From: Paragonimus westermani
Lineage: Eukaryota; Platyhelminthes; Trematoda; Plagiorchiida; Troglotrematidae
Assembly (NCBI GenBank): GCA_008508345.1
Contig: QNGE01000130.1
Location: forward strand, 8,887-72,886
Direction: 5' to 3'
DNA: 64,000 bases
A program made the translations under genes and the position numbers. The notes beneath the pieces are model-generated. The model saw nothing but the letters and a program-made list of their open reading frames with translations, had not been told where the DNA came from and did not search any database. Each line of letters starts with the position of its first letter. Within the stretch, counting starts at the first letter, position 1. This document shows positions 21,101-34,200 of the stretch, piece after piece.

Positions 21101-24100
21101 CTCATATTTACGAGGAATTATACTCAATGGTGCACGCACAGGGGTACGTGGTTTTCGTCGCAAACTCAAGCTGCGAGTCACCGACGTAAACGTAGCCTCT
21201 AGATCAAGTAATCGTAGCGTGATCATACACAGTGGTTAGCTTTCAAATTGGACAGCTGAGTGCAACGTAAATAAGACGGCAAACACTTCTGATATGATGC
21301 ATGGAGAGGTACAAGTAGTCAATCGCAACTGAGCATTACTTTGGCACAGAACCAGAAGATTCAACGAAGAAAACTGAAGTTGCGAAAAAAGGACACTTAC
21401 GCTTGCGGACGCCTGTCGAAACAAACGGAAAGTTGAAGAAGTTGGTCAATATGGAGTAGAACACAAACGAAAGAATCAAAAATTTGAACTAGGGAAACCA
21501 AAAACCCAAAATAGTGGGACGGGCATTGGCTGGTTCAAACAGGGGCCATCTGGTGAACGATACCATACAATGACTGAAAGCTGCTACGGTTCGAACGTAT
21601 GCGACAGCGCAGTTGCATTTAGTTCAAACGAATAGGGGGTCAGCCCTCCATAATCACCAAGGCCGTTCACCAAACTATTCTGTCTTCCACGCTATAGTTC
21701 ATCTACAGTTGCAGTAGCATTCACACAGGCAAAGTAGACGGACACTTATCACGAGTGAACAAACATCGAGAACGGTTGCAGCAAGTGATGACGGATTATC
21801 TTCACTTTAGTAAACCAGCTGCTCGAGTTCCCATGCCATCGATTTCTAAGTACCTCACGAGTCACTAAGTTGATGTAATTAACTCATTCAGGACACTGCT
21901 GTGCAACCGAAACTCGGAGTTACTGCCTTTTGACGAACCGATGCATATAACCGGCAGTGTGCAGAAGGGTGGCCGAGGCAACACGTCAGATTGCTGTAAT
22001 CTTGAATACACAATAATTTACAGTCACTGTTCGTCCCTACTTGTGTGGTGTATACAATCTACACGTTTTACGTTTGCGATTGGTGAGATTAAACAAAATG
22101 TCAGCATGTCACAACATATGTCTTTATTCTGTTTTGATGAATTGGTATGAGGGAACTCAATGTTTCAAGTTATTTGCGAACCGGTCTCCAAAGCTTAACG
22201 ATTTCCCATAATAAGTTCTACTGAAAGTCGGTTAGCAAACCATTGCTACCGACAAACATGTAATGGCAACAACGGGTGGTAAACGAAAGTGTTGCAAAGT
22301 GTTGTTGTTCTTGATGCAGCAAATCAATTTCAGAAGTGAAATCTAAATACGGAACCAAGTGAATAATGCCCACGACAATGAGGCTAGGCACTACGTCCAC
22401 ATCCAAAAGTCTTATTCCAAAACGGTTAACACAAATACGCTTGACAGACGAAACGAGAGCACCAAGTAAGTGAAAAGAACAGGGCAACTTACGCTCGTTG
22501 AAGCCTGTACAGAAAAAGGAAAGAAGAAACACACGATCAAGTAAAGGCTGGATAAACAGCGTTGTGAAAAAGATGTCCCAGTGTGTCCAAATACAAAGCA
22601 AGTAACAACACATTGTGTAATTTCATGAGCAATTGACAAGGATGTGGCGAATAAGGTCATCCGCCCAACATCTGATTCTGGCGGTTATCAGAGTAACCCT
22701 CCGAATTGACCCGCTACAATTACAGCAGTGTACGGTATTTTCGTTAACCGTGCCGTATCCATGGTACAAATGAACGTGGAACACGTGTGGTACACAGTCA
22801 GTGTCATCAGTCCCGACGGACGCATCTGAGATTCCCATCGTCAAGTATACCACCACGATTGCACGTCCGAAACTGAAAGTCATCCCTATCAACTCTGCAA
22901 AACGCTCATTCATCAATGGCAGCCAAAAGCTCATGGAATCTTAGATTATCGCGCCACCGTACGCGCGGTGACATAGCAACCATGCCCAGATGTTGAGTGA
23001 GCAACCTAACCACCAGAGCTATGGGCATAGACGATCAGCACAATCATTACAGCCAAGCCAAACGTACACAAAAATATAAGTTGTATCGCCGCTTGCAGAC
23101 AGCAAATGGAGACGGAACAGCTCGTCTGCACAATTTCATGGGAAACTCAATTGTTTGCAAAACAGTATACCATAACTTGCGTCCATCAAACTAATATATA
23201 TATATATATATATACGAAACAAAAATATACAAGGGCGAACCTAAAAAAACAATCTACAACGTTTGAGATCGAGCAATCGGTGGACTGCAGCTGCAAATTT
23301 ATTGGTTACAGAGACTTTTGTGCTACCTTGACACAGTGGTCAGGTTCGTGAACTGTTTTGATCCGCCGGGATATGCTGATTAGGACTTCGGTGCTGGAAG
23401 GACCAACCATGTCGGACTGGCCAAAGAGTAGCAGACAGAAAAAAGGCAGTCGTGCACGTTGTGGATGGGGCCAGCGCGTCGTTTTTACGTGGCCTGGCTC
23501 TGCATGTGTGACGGTTTGTTTATCTCTGCAATGGTATTGATCTTATGTGAGTGTGTTGACTATAGATGTGCGCCTGTCGAGCTTGTGCTTAGCTATCGCC
23601 ATTTGGTTGGGCCCGTGGTCGACACTTGCGTTTATGTGTCCCCCACTGCCTTGCGATACAGGCTTTTGATCCAAGGCTTTGCTTGGGGGCCCTAACCGCT
23701 CTCCTGCCTACGTCCGGGCGCCTTGGCAGTATTCAAAGCCCATAAAACCTATGATTATAAAACCCAAATCATATGATACATTGTATTGGCCGTAGCACTG
23801 GATAAACTGAATCGCCCTGCCTGATGCTTCTGACACGGTGGATGGGCGAAAATATGCTACTGCTAAACCCTCCCTTCCCGAATAACCCCCCGTCCAATAG
23901 GAATCACGGAGCAGGCAATACTCACACAGGTCTCAGTAACACGAATACCAACCTGAGACAGACCCGGGGACGCAAGACGCTTTCCATTGGAACATGGAAT
24001 GTACGCACGCTACTGGATCGAGGCAACACTAAAGGACGGCCGGAAAGGCGAAATGTATCGATCGCGGTGGAACTGAGCCGTTATGACATCGACGTAGCAG

Positions 24101-27100
24101 CCTTGAGTGAGACAAGGATTGCAGACCAAGGTAAATTGCGGGAAGCAGGTGCTGGGTACACCTTTTACTGGATAGGTTACCCGGCACATGGTGCTCGGGA
24201 GCATGGCGTCTGCTTTGCAGTCATTTACCGCATCGATACTTTGATGATAGGTGAACCGCACTGCATCAGACCTCGAATGCTGTCCATGCGCCTGTGACTC
24301 GGTCAGCGTCCGTGGTCCAACTCTGCATCGCCCTGATGATACAAAAGACCAGTTCTATGATCAGCTCTCTGCCACAATCCGGTCAGAACTGACGAACGAT
24401 CGACCATGTGTTCTGGGTGACTTGAACACTCGAGTTCGGCGCGACTCGGTTGCCTGGCCGGAAATCCTCGGACCTTTCGGTATTGGTTCAGTCAACGAGA
24501 ACAGCGGTCGTTTGCTCCACCTGTGTGCTACTCATGAGATGGCTATCGAAAACATCTGATTTTAGCTGGATGCGACAGATATCACGAAGTGTACTCACCA
24601 ACGAAGCGGTCAACGTCATTTGTTTCATTACGTGATTGTGCGGTAGCGAGAGATTCGTGAAGTGCGTATGATACGGGCGATACCCGGCGCCGAATGTAAT
24701 ATCGATCACAGGCTGGTCAGGATCAAATCGCTTATCCATGTGTGCAAGCCTGTAAATCGTCCGGGCAATGGCGGAATTTGGTTGTCCAACGACCGGAGAA
24801 ATGTGAGACAAGGACTGCTTTTCAACGTGCACTTATCGCTCGTCTGAAAGACACTCCTTTACACACCACTCTGGAGAGCATGTGGTAACAGTTCAAACAA
24901 CAGATCACGGTAACAGTCACCGAGACGACCGGTGTCGGGCGCCAAAAACATTCGGACTGGTTCGGCGACAACAACGCGGCTATCTCCAAATTGATACGAG
25001 AGAAAAATGCTGCACTTGCCTCTTTCACAATGGACCCAAACAATGAAGACAAGAGAGCAACACTTCGGAGTGCTCATAGTCAACTGGCGGAATAAAGGAC
25101 GACTGTTGAAGGAAGCAAGATGAACAGATGCAGGGCCACGCCGATCACAGATAAAATAAGAAATTCCACGGTTCGCTTAAGGTGATTTTCAGTCCATCCG
25201 CCAAGTCTGTCAAAGCAATAAGTGGCGTGGAAACCCGTTGTTCGCGTACCCAGCCAGAGGACATCACGAAAGTCTGGGGCAAACATTTTCGTAACCTATT
25301 AAACCGTCCTACTACCACTGATTGGGAGACCGTCAATAGCCTGATGAAACAGGCTATCAAACTTTCATTTGCTCTCGCCCTCGATTTGACAGAGGTACGA
25401 TGAGCGAACAGATAATCACACAATGGAAAGGTTGCAGGTGAGGATGGATTTCCAGGTGAAATATTGAAGAATGGCGGACTAGCAGTGGAATGCGCTTTGC
25501 TCCAGCTGGTTCACTCCAACTGGGAGCAGGAATTAATGCCACAAGAGTTTAGGGATGCCCTCATTGTGCTTTTGTTTAAAGGTGAGGACAGCAAGCAATG
25601 TACCAACAGCCATCGATTTATTAGTCTGCTGAGCTGCGCAGGCAAGATGTTTGCAAGAACCTTAACCGAATGACTGCGGAAGTTTTGGAGCCCAATGTTC
25701 CTGAGGAGCAATGTGGATTCCGGCCAAGTAGCAGTATGATCGACCTGGTGTTAGCTGTTCGACAGATTCATGAGAGGTGCCGGGAACGTAACCAGCCCCT
25801 GAATACCATTTTCGTGGAATTCAAGTTTGGATTGGATACTAACACAGATGAGACAGCGTTCTTCGGGTGGAGGTGTTTTTTCGCAGGTACATCTCAAATC
25901 TGCATCAATGGAGACGTTGTCGAAAGCTGCACATGGTTCTGCTAATTGGGTAGCAATTTGTCCGCAAATTTGTTCGCGAACCGCGAGCTATGCACTCGTG
26001 TGGCGAAAGCTAGTGCTGCTTTCGGAAGTCCCCAAAGAAGTATCTAGAAGAGCCACAACCTGGAGATGGCCACTAAGTCCTGTGTCCCCTACTGAATGGT
26101 GTTGTCTACACTGTAGTACGGCAGTAAAACTGGGATATTGTATCACCGGAACGTGTGCATTTGCAATTTTTGAGGATTCGGTGGTCGGATATGGTTCTGA
26201 ACACTGATATACGCCGGCGAGCGCACATGAACGAGATCGATGTCGTGTTGACGCTCAATCAGCTTCGTTGACTAGGGTCAAGTCTGTAAGAATGGCGATG
26301 ACCGTATTCTAAAGTGGCTGCTCTATGAACAGGTGAAATCAGGTAAGCGAACTCCTGATGGTCAAGAAACAAGATACCAGGATGTTATGCAGATAAGTCT
26401 TTCGCGTTGTAATATTGATCTTGGATTTAGGGAAGAATTGACGTTGAACCGGACGATCTGGAGAAATACGACTCGGACAGGCGTCCGCAAGTTCACTTGG
26501 CAATTATTGTGCGACAGTGAAGTGAAGCGCGTGGTATGCAAAGGAACCATCGATACTGTATGTCGTGGTGACACGACTATATGGCGTTGTGATATGTGCG
26601 GCCGTGAGTGCGTTGTTCGCCTCGGATTAGTGAGTCAGCAGCGCACTATTGTCTGCCAAGAGACAACGAGTACGTTAAGTTCAAATAAGATATGTCAGTT
26701 ATATCCATTTCACCTTTTTCGTGTTCGCATTCACCAACGAACACCGTCGTTTGGCAACTCATCCATCTTTCTTTTCAGAAACCTAGGTGTCTGTGGCCTG
26801 CCACTTCCTCCTTTCTTTCTGGTTTGTTGGTGTATTGTGCAGTGAGTGCGTTGTCCGTTTTATAGTTCAACCCTGAATTTTGTTTTCCTCAGTACTCTCT
26901 CTAGAATGCACTAACACTGAACTAATTTTTGCATTATATTCACGGTAGTTTTCTTCCCAGTTTGGATCGTACTACTGGAGTCTGCTTATTTTCCGAGAGA
27001 TAGGGGTTTTACTTTCATGCTAACCAATCAGTTGGCTAACCAGCATTGGTCAGTTGGACACAAAGACTTCACTTACACGCCTCGTGGTCTTATTCCTTCA

Positions 27101-28224
27101 GTTTTACACTGGATACATAGTGTGTGAATGGAACCGCAAGTGGTGTAACGACAGTCAGGTTAAGAGCAGGCGTCTTTTGACTTCAGTCATTGTGACAAGT
27201 TAATCCAAAGTAGATGCCGCCAACTATGATGCAGTAGAAATTAAAACGATTTCTGAATTTGGCGAATCCTGCAGAAACGGTAGAACAAAGTTTAAGCTTG
27301 TATATTGTAACGGTGCATGCTGCTTGGATTACGCTAGAGCTATCTACTGACTAACTGTCAAGACTAGGCACAGCAGTATGTTATATAACGAGGGATCGAA
27401 TTCGAAAACCTGGGTTTTGAAGTTGTCACAGAACAAAGTCACGCTTGCGTTGAGGTGACATGACTCATTACACAGTGCCGGATGCGACCCGAATTCACTA
27501 CAGAAAAGAGCGAAACTTACCAGCCTTCCATCGGGAACACCCAAGAAGTTGATGTTCATTAGTTGTGCGTCCAAATAGGTATCCAAATCACGAAATACCT
27601 CTGCCTGCTCCATACTACTTGTTTCGTCCAATCGAATATCGTCTAAAATGAGCGTACAGGTGGGAAAAAGACAGAAACCGAATGAAACTGCGAACTAACA
27701 AACAATCTATTCCGATCATTCGACCAATCAGAAGAACGAATAAGGTTCTCACCTGAATTGCTCACATCGATCACGGAAGCGGTCTCACTACTTGAATGTA
27801 CGCTCAATTGTGGATCCAATGTCTCGGTAGACTGACTAAAAATGACCTGTATGTTCAAAGATGGGCGAGAAAAGCACGGGAGAGCGAGAAGAATTCATGT
27901 AGAGTGTTTAGCTCCGATTGCGTGCAATGAATGACAAAACGCACGAGTCCCGTAAAACAGTCCACTTAATAACTGATTGTGAGGCGCATTTCGTTACAAT
28001 TTCTACACGTGAAGAGGAACGACTGTGAAGTATCAAAGAACAACCGCTCCAAACAAAGCTTGTACATGCTGTCATAATGCCATGAAGTAAACGAGTTTAA
28101 TACGAAGTTAATTTGATAAAAACGGTACATAAAGATGTGATCAGATGCGGTTGAACACTCAGATAAATCTGCATATGGAAAGAAGACCGATGGTGCGTGA
28201 AATAAGTCCGGATAAATGCGATAC

Positions 28225-28256
<32 letters not shown>

Positions 28257-31200
28257 NTTGCTCGTGACGTTGTTATTCTCAATCTGTTTATCAATTACAT
28301 GTTAAACACGACGCCCAAGCTGTTCAACTTCATTCGTACTAAATTTGGTGCGGATACTTTACGAAAGGGGAACGGCTTATACTGGAAGCTCCCCATTCGC
28401 GGGATTCGTTCAATCGACATGTAGGTGTAGACGGCCAACGTTGACAATGAAATGAAAAATGAGCAAAAACAGACCGACAGGCGAACATGGCGATCGGTAG
28501 AATAATCTCATTGCAACGATTTTTTTTGACGGATCCTAGTGTAGAGTTGAAACGTCACAATAAGTCGTTCACAACGGTGTGTACCTTTCTTAAACACTAT
28601 GTACATATACATCAGCTGGACTCAGAGCAGTTATTACGCGATGCCATGTAACGCTTAATATATAGGGATTGTAAATTTACTAGCATGTACAGATTATCGT
28701 GAGTGTTCGCACGAACAATATGGAAAGACAAATGGAATTATGCGTAACAGGGAAAAACCGGAGAAACAGGCCGTAAATACGTTTTTGTGAAATCATGTTT
28801 CGTCTCCGACAGGACTTAATAGGTAACAAAATTGGGTTCATTATATAGTATAGGTAAAGGGTAGTGGCTGAATTACTGATGTTGTATACATACTAGTACA
28901 AACGGTTATATTGTCCTGAAAAATCTTGTGACAGAAGCAAAGCATAACCTCACAAAAATGTTCGAAGGGTTCCCCATGTTATTGCAGAAAACCAAGCCAT
29001 TGCATAGAATTTTTGGATAACATTTCAAGATGGAGAAAACCTCAGTTCAAAAACAAACGTGGAGGGCATGTATAAGTTTTCAATTGCGTGGATACTGTTT
29101 GACCAGCAATATAAGACTAAACAGTTGAAATATCACACTGAAGACGTTCAGCTAGACAGCCAACAGGATGATGATGAGTTGTCCATAACGAAAGGAAAGA
29201 TCAGATGCAGAGAAACAATGTGGCCATTATTCTAAGTACGACTTTAAATTACGAACTACAACTCAAAAAGCAAGCTAAACAGATGCAATGAACGCAAACG
29301 GCTAACGGAATATCGAAAGTTGGCTAGACTAATCAAATTTTAATATCACCATTCAATGTACACATTAGTTGTTGTCGAAGATGGTGATTGAGAGGTTTAA
29401 AGGCAGTTCGCGTCACAGCAATAGCCGTTGAGACACAGTGCGGAATAAGTATGTAAGCACGAGTACGCACCTTTGTTGGGACAGTTCAAAAGATAAGTAA
29501 CATACTGACGCATATACGTGCAAACAAAACTGAGCTTCTTGTTTGAAAAACAGCAGGTGCGACCTGATAAATTAAAAAAACCGCCAACAGTCAGTAAGAT
29601 GTCCTATACAACGACATTGCAGTTGCACCTCGTTGGCCACTTTTGTGGAATTAACTTTGCATATTAGTCATCGTAGAAGCTATTACAGGTCGTCTACAGT
29701 GAACATTTGTACACGCTCGAAAAATTAACATCAGTTTAATTTATTGTTCTTAGGACTTAATTACTAATCGATTTCGTTTACCCTTTTCCTGTTCAATTTG
29801 TGTTACCATTTTAACCAATGCTGCTCACTGAACGTCGTTTTGGTCTCCGCTTCATTTGCTTAGGTTTTCATAATCCCTTTGACCTTCAAGATTTCAACCA
29901 AGTTGAATCATCTTTATGTTTCTTAACTCAAACAATTGAAACCAATTCTTCAAGAATGTGAAACTAAATCGTTGGATCGGTCGTTAATCCTCGAATTCAC
30001 TAACAATGATCGGACAACTAAGAAGGGAGGTCGATATCACGGTTTCTAGTTGCTTGAATTACGACTAACAACACTTTGTAATAGGAATATATACCAAACT
30101 TAGGAGGAATTCAGCTTTGTTCGTCCATACGTGAGCCATCTGCTGAACTCACAGGGGTGGAGTGCACACCTATGAGCATCTTCACACCGTAACGTATACG
30201 CAGCACACTAACATGTGGTTCAGGCATCCCGTGCACGTCCACCCAATCAAATTGCCCATTAGCCAGCCAATACAGCCTGGGTTGGGTTCGCTAAAAAGCG
30301 GTGTACGCGCAATCCGGGTCAAATTATTCAGTTATACTCCTGTATTTTAAACCACACTACTAGTGACTGGGCGTGCACAGATCATCAGCATCATTCGATC
30401 AGTCATTACAAGTGAGTGTAGAGGGGATGTGAAGGAGATAGTGCGTACTGATATGCGTGTACGTGCGTATTGCGAACGAATGAGTCGCAGGAATGAAATC
30501 CGACTCACCTGTCGCGGACGTACGGATGTGCTGAGCATGCTCGGCTTGGTTCTCTTTTATGCAGTAGTGTATTTGTATGTGGGTATGCGTGTATGTGCAC
30601 GGTTGGGAGTTGAAAAGACACGCTTGGTTAGTGGCAAACAACTGATTAGTTGGAACATTGGAAAGTTATGAAACAAGGTCAACAGATTGGACATAAGTGT
30701 AATAAACAAAAAAGGGACTGAAGCTTAATCTGTAAGGTAAATCGCCGACCTCGATTAGGTGATATAACAGCATACTACACGTCCATGAACTGGAAAAGAA
30801 CAGAGCAAGGAAGGCAATATCATAAGTTTGTAACAGATGTTGCTTCGCTAAATTCCGAGCTCATTCTGCAATAAATCTCATATAGACAAATTGTACTTCG
30901 TTGGTGATTTTGTGTATGTGAACTGAGAACCACCAAGTCGATTGCGTGCTTTACGGATCAAAAGCTATGCACCTACCACAACAAAAAATACCGGACCACG
31001 CTGGTAAAATAGTGTTCAGGGGAAGTAATACAAATCACGCCCTGTATACCGCCATATTTGGTTCGGCATTTTGTCTACTGTTGCTTCAGTGGCTATACAG
31101 TTCAGTTGTTTGTTGACTTTATCGATAAGAATTCTACCATTGCGCGAAATTCTTTGAAGTGTTTTTCTCACTTAATGCGTTCACTTTGCACAACCTCGTC

Positions 31201-34200
31201 AGATATTTAGATCACTGTGAAGACGTCTATAATTAACACGCACATACTACTTTGTTCGACTTATGTTTGTTAGTAAATTCGAAAATAGACTATTTGCATG
31301 AGTTGCATCATGTTATCGACCCATTTTCTTCATTCCGTCTGCATTTTCTTCTCCCCTGTTCCTCTTTGCATACATACGCAATTTTGATCCACTAAACTAG
31401 TACATACTTATCAAGTGTAATACAGCTTTGTGTATGCGATGGGAGTGAGAACCTAGTAGTCTATTTCCAAATGATTCTAAAGGTGAACCATTAATAAGAG
31501 TGTACATTATTCACATGTTTAATTGAACGGCCACGTGTGACAGAACTGCTTTGTTTGTGTTTGCTCGGATTACCACGATGATCTAGATTCAGTCCACTCA
31601 TCGAAAAAACTGGTGCATATACGGTAGTGAGATGCCAGAAGCAGACAATTTCATTTCTTTATAAACAGGATTTGTATTAGAGTTTTGAACATTACACAAA
31701 TAAATCAAATAAGCATTATCCCGGAAGAGAAACACGGAGGTTTCAACGGTGAATTTAAAGAAGCCAGCTTGATTTACACAATTGAGCAGCTCTGTTAATG
31801 ACACAATTGAACTGCTCGCTAGGATAACTATGCCGAAATGGTGAGAAGGCCAGCTATACAGAGATGATCCGGTAGACACATCTGGGCCATATCAAACGTT
31901 TGCATTTATCAGACACAAAGATTGGTATCGAATCTGATGCGCTCTGCAAGTAATTGAGTCCGTTACTCTGGGCTACAAAGCAATGAATGTTCACACTTGT
32001 AGGAGCATCAAGACAATAGCCAAACTAACAAAGTCAAAACAAATCGTTGATATCCAACAGAACACTGTATGGAGATATTGCAGGCAGATGATGTGTCATA
32101 CGGATCCAGGCAATAAGCGGGACATTCAATGTACAAGTTATCCAGTTGCATCAAACACCAATGAGACGGCACCGCCAACTGAACAGTCGCTGAACATAGG
32201 AAAAATGAGTGTGTTCCACTCAGTCGATTTAACCGACTCGAGTGGCTGTTTTCGTAACCGACGCACAGACTATGACCATGGGGGGAATATGCATAATGTC
32301 GTGAAAGGCGGACTATCACAATTCCAATGAATAAAAAACCTCTCTACGTAGAAAAAAACTCGAATATTGAAGCAGACTACTTACAGAAGAGCAGTTTCAT
32401 CTGCATGGTCCCCTCTACAAATGTACTGTTTGCTCTATAGAAGGCAATTAGTCTAACATAAACATAGGTAATTGATCGTATGAGAATCTTATAGAACACG
32501 TGAGCCAAAACGACTTGATGCGGTTCTGTGTGCGATAAGAAACAACTCACCGACGGACTACGTGGAGCGCCAACACGATGATTGGAGGGAAGGCCGTAAC
32601 TTTCAATAAGGCGATAGAGACGTTCGCGTAGATGCACCTGATGAGGATGAAATAGATAAAGCAAAACAGATTTTTAATGAGAATCCTCTACGACAGTCAA
32701 TGAAAAATCTAATGAGTAGTGAAAAAACTCACCTGACAAGCCCCAGACCGGTTCCAAGATGATACTGAAGTCACAAACAGATCACCCAAACCTGAATCTG
32801 GCAGATGAGCTTCAGTCTTCTGTTGAACAACTTCCGGAGATGGATTTAGGTCGGGCCCTGTTTGGTTAGATACACTCACCAGTTCGGATAGCGCCAAATG
32901 CGGGGCGAGCAGCGGCGCATTGTGCACAAGATCAAAGTGAAACTCTAACTGCGGACCGGCCAACTCTAGGTGAGGTGGTTCGGTTTCCGGTAAAGGAACA
33001 GCAATGGCAGCCGCCGCAGCCACGAAGTCTAATACGCGGCCACTTCCGGACGGATCAAGACCGCTCAAAGTGTGCACACTGGGGAGAGGAGGTGCACTGA
33101 GGACGGCCGAACGGGAGACCAAAACCTGGTGAATTTTGGTAATTTCTGTCCAAAAATCAGTCTGGTGTGGGGAAGAAAAAAAAGAGACTTAATTGGTGTA
33201 CGTATGTGTGAAGAGAATAAAACCTCTCGAATTGTTCAGGCCGCTGCATAACAGATGAGCGCAACCAAAGGCACAGTTCGGGCCAACTCAATAAGAAATA
33301 TTCTTTTAAATTCTGATTGGTGATCTGAGCTGTGCAGGGTTGGCCCACGTAGGTATTACGCCATATAGTGACAAACTTCAGTCAGATACTGGAACTGATA
33401 TCCGAAATTTAGTTTGAGCGACGGTGGGCGAAGTAAGAACGATAAACATATTGCACAACCCTGAGAAAAGTGACACTATGGACATTGACAAAGTCAACCC
33501 ACCTTTCTAAAATCCCTCTTTCATGAGCGTGCATTGCTTCGTTTGGTCAAGTACTTAAAACTTACAAGTAACATTCTGTAAGACAGACGCCGCGCAAGGA
33601 CTTGTCCACCAAACTCATCGGTTAAGACACACAGACTATCGTTGATGGACATCTATTGTCACATTGGTGTAAAACAAGAATGAACCATTACGTCCAGTAA
33701 AGATAGAACATAGGATCAAAACTAAACCCGTCAATGTTTGAATAGGTAATCATGAGGGGAAACAAACCTCAGACAGGTCAAACAAGAAACTAGCGACGTA
33801 AATAATATCTGCTAAACAATGATGTAGGCGATAATATTTCAAACTTAATAAAGAACTCGGTATATATCTTTAGGACAAGGAATGTACACCGAGAAAACGG
33901 CATGAAAATAGCATGATTAAGATTGCAAAATAATAATGCTAGTAACTTAAGATGGTAATATAAACCCATGACTACCAAGTATTACAACCGTGGTAGTGTT
34001 AGGTTAACTATCTTCTGCCTCTGCATACAAAGAACAGGTTTATAGTGAGGTGTTGCAACGGGTTCAGCAGGAGGTAAGGCCGGCTCACTGGTCAAGATAT
34101 ACTATACAGGAGAAACGTTCTCTGCTTGAATAGTATGCCTTGTTTCTTTCCCATATCGCGTGATCAAAATTTGAGTAGCACTGAGTTTGTTGTTGTATAG

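Larger units (their letters stand above)
20369..27520 (-). other. Largest Furry intron: LINE insertion and two candidate microexons
   Basis: Apart from the LINE (about 23350-27230), an (AT)n tract and the two 12-base microexon candidates, I see no coding content. Both ends are in phase 0, so exons of any length divisible by three can be inserted without breaking the frame. Confidence 0.6.
27847..32550 (-). other. Furry intron, 4.7 kb, no coding content recognised
   Basis: This contains an (AT)n tract ending in a single N (28257) and the second copy of the 51-base repeat. The frames at 30.1-30.7 and 31.6-32.3 kb are short, overlap on both strands and match nothing known. Confidence 0.55.

Noticed and set aside
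21173..21189. Possible third microexon (about 15 bases, before GTGACT) near the ASAS candidate
   Set aside because: Acceptor 'cttgatctagag' lacks a pyrimidine tract and the donor is weak; kept out to avoid over-calling.
22623..22934. Minus-strand frame with a hydrophobic start (MTFSFGRAIVVVYLTMGI), considered as the signal-peptide exon of a microexon gene
   Set aside because: No convincing donor follows and only two microexons were found downstream; they fit the phase of Furry, so a separate microexon gene is not needed.
33560..33590. 10-base microexon-like pattern (ttacag, ten bases, GTAAGT)
   Set aside because: Ten bases break the frame and nothing else supports it.
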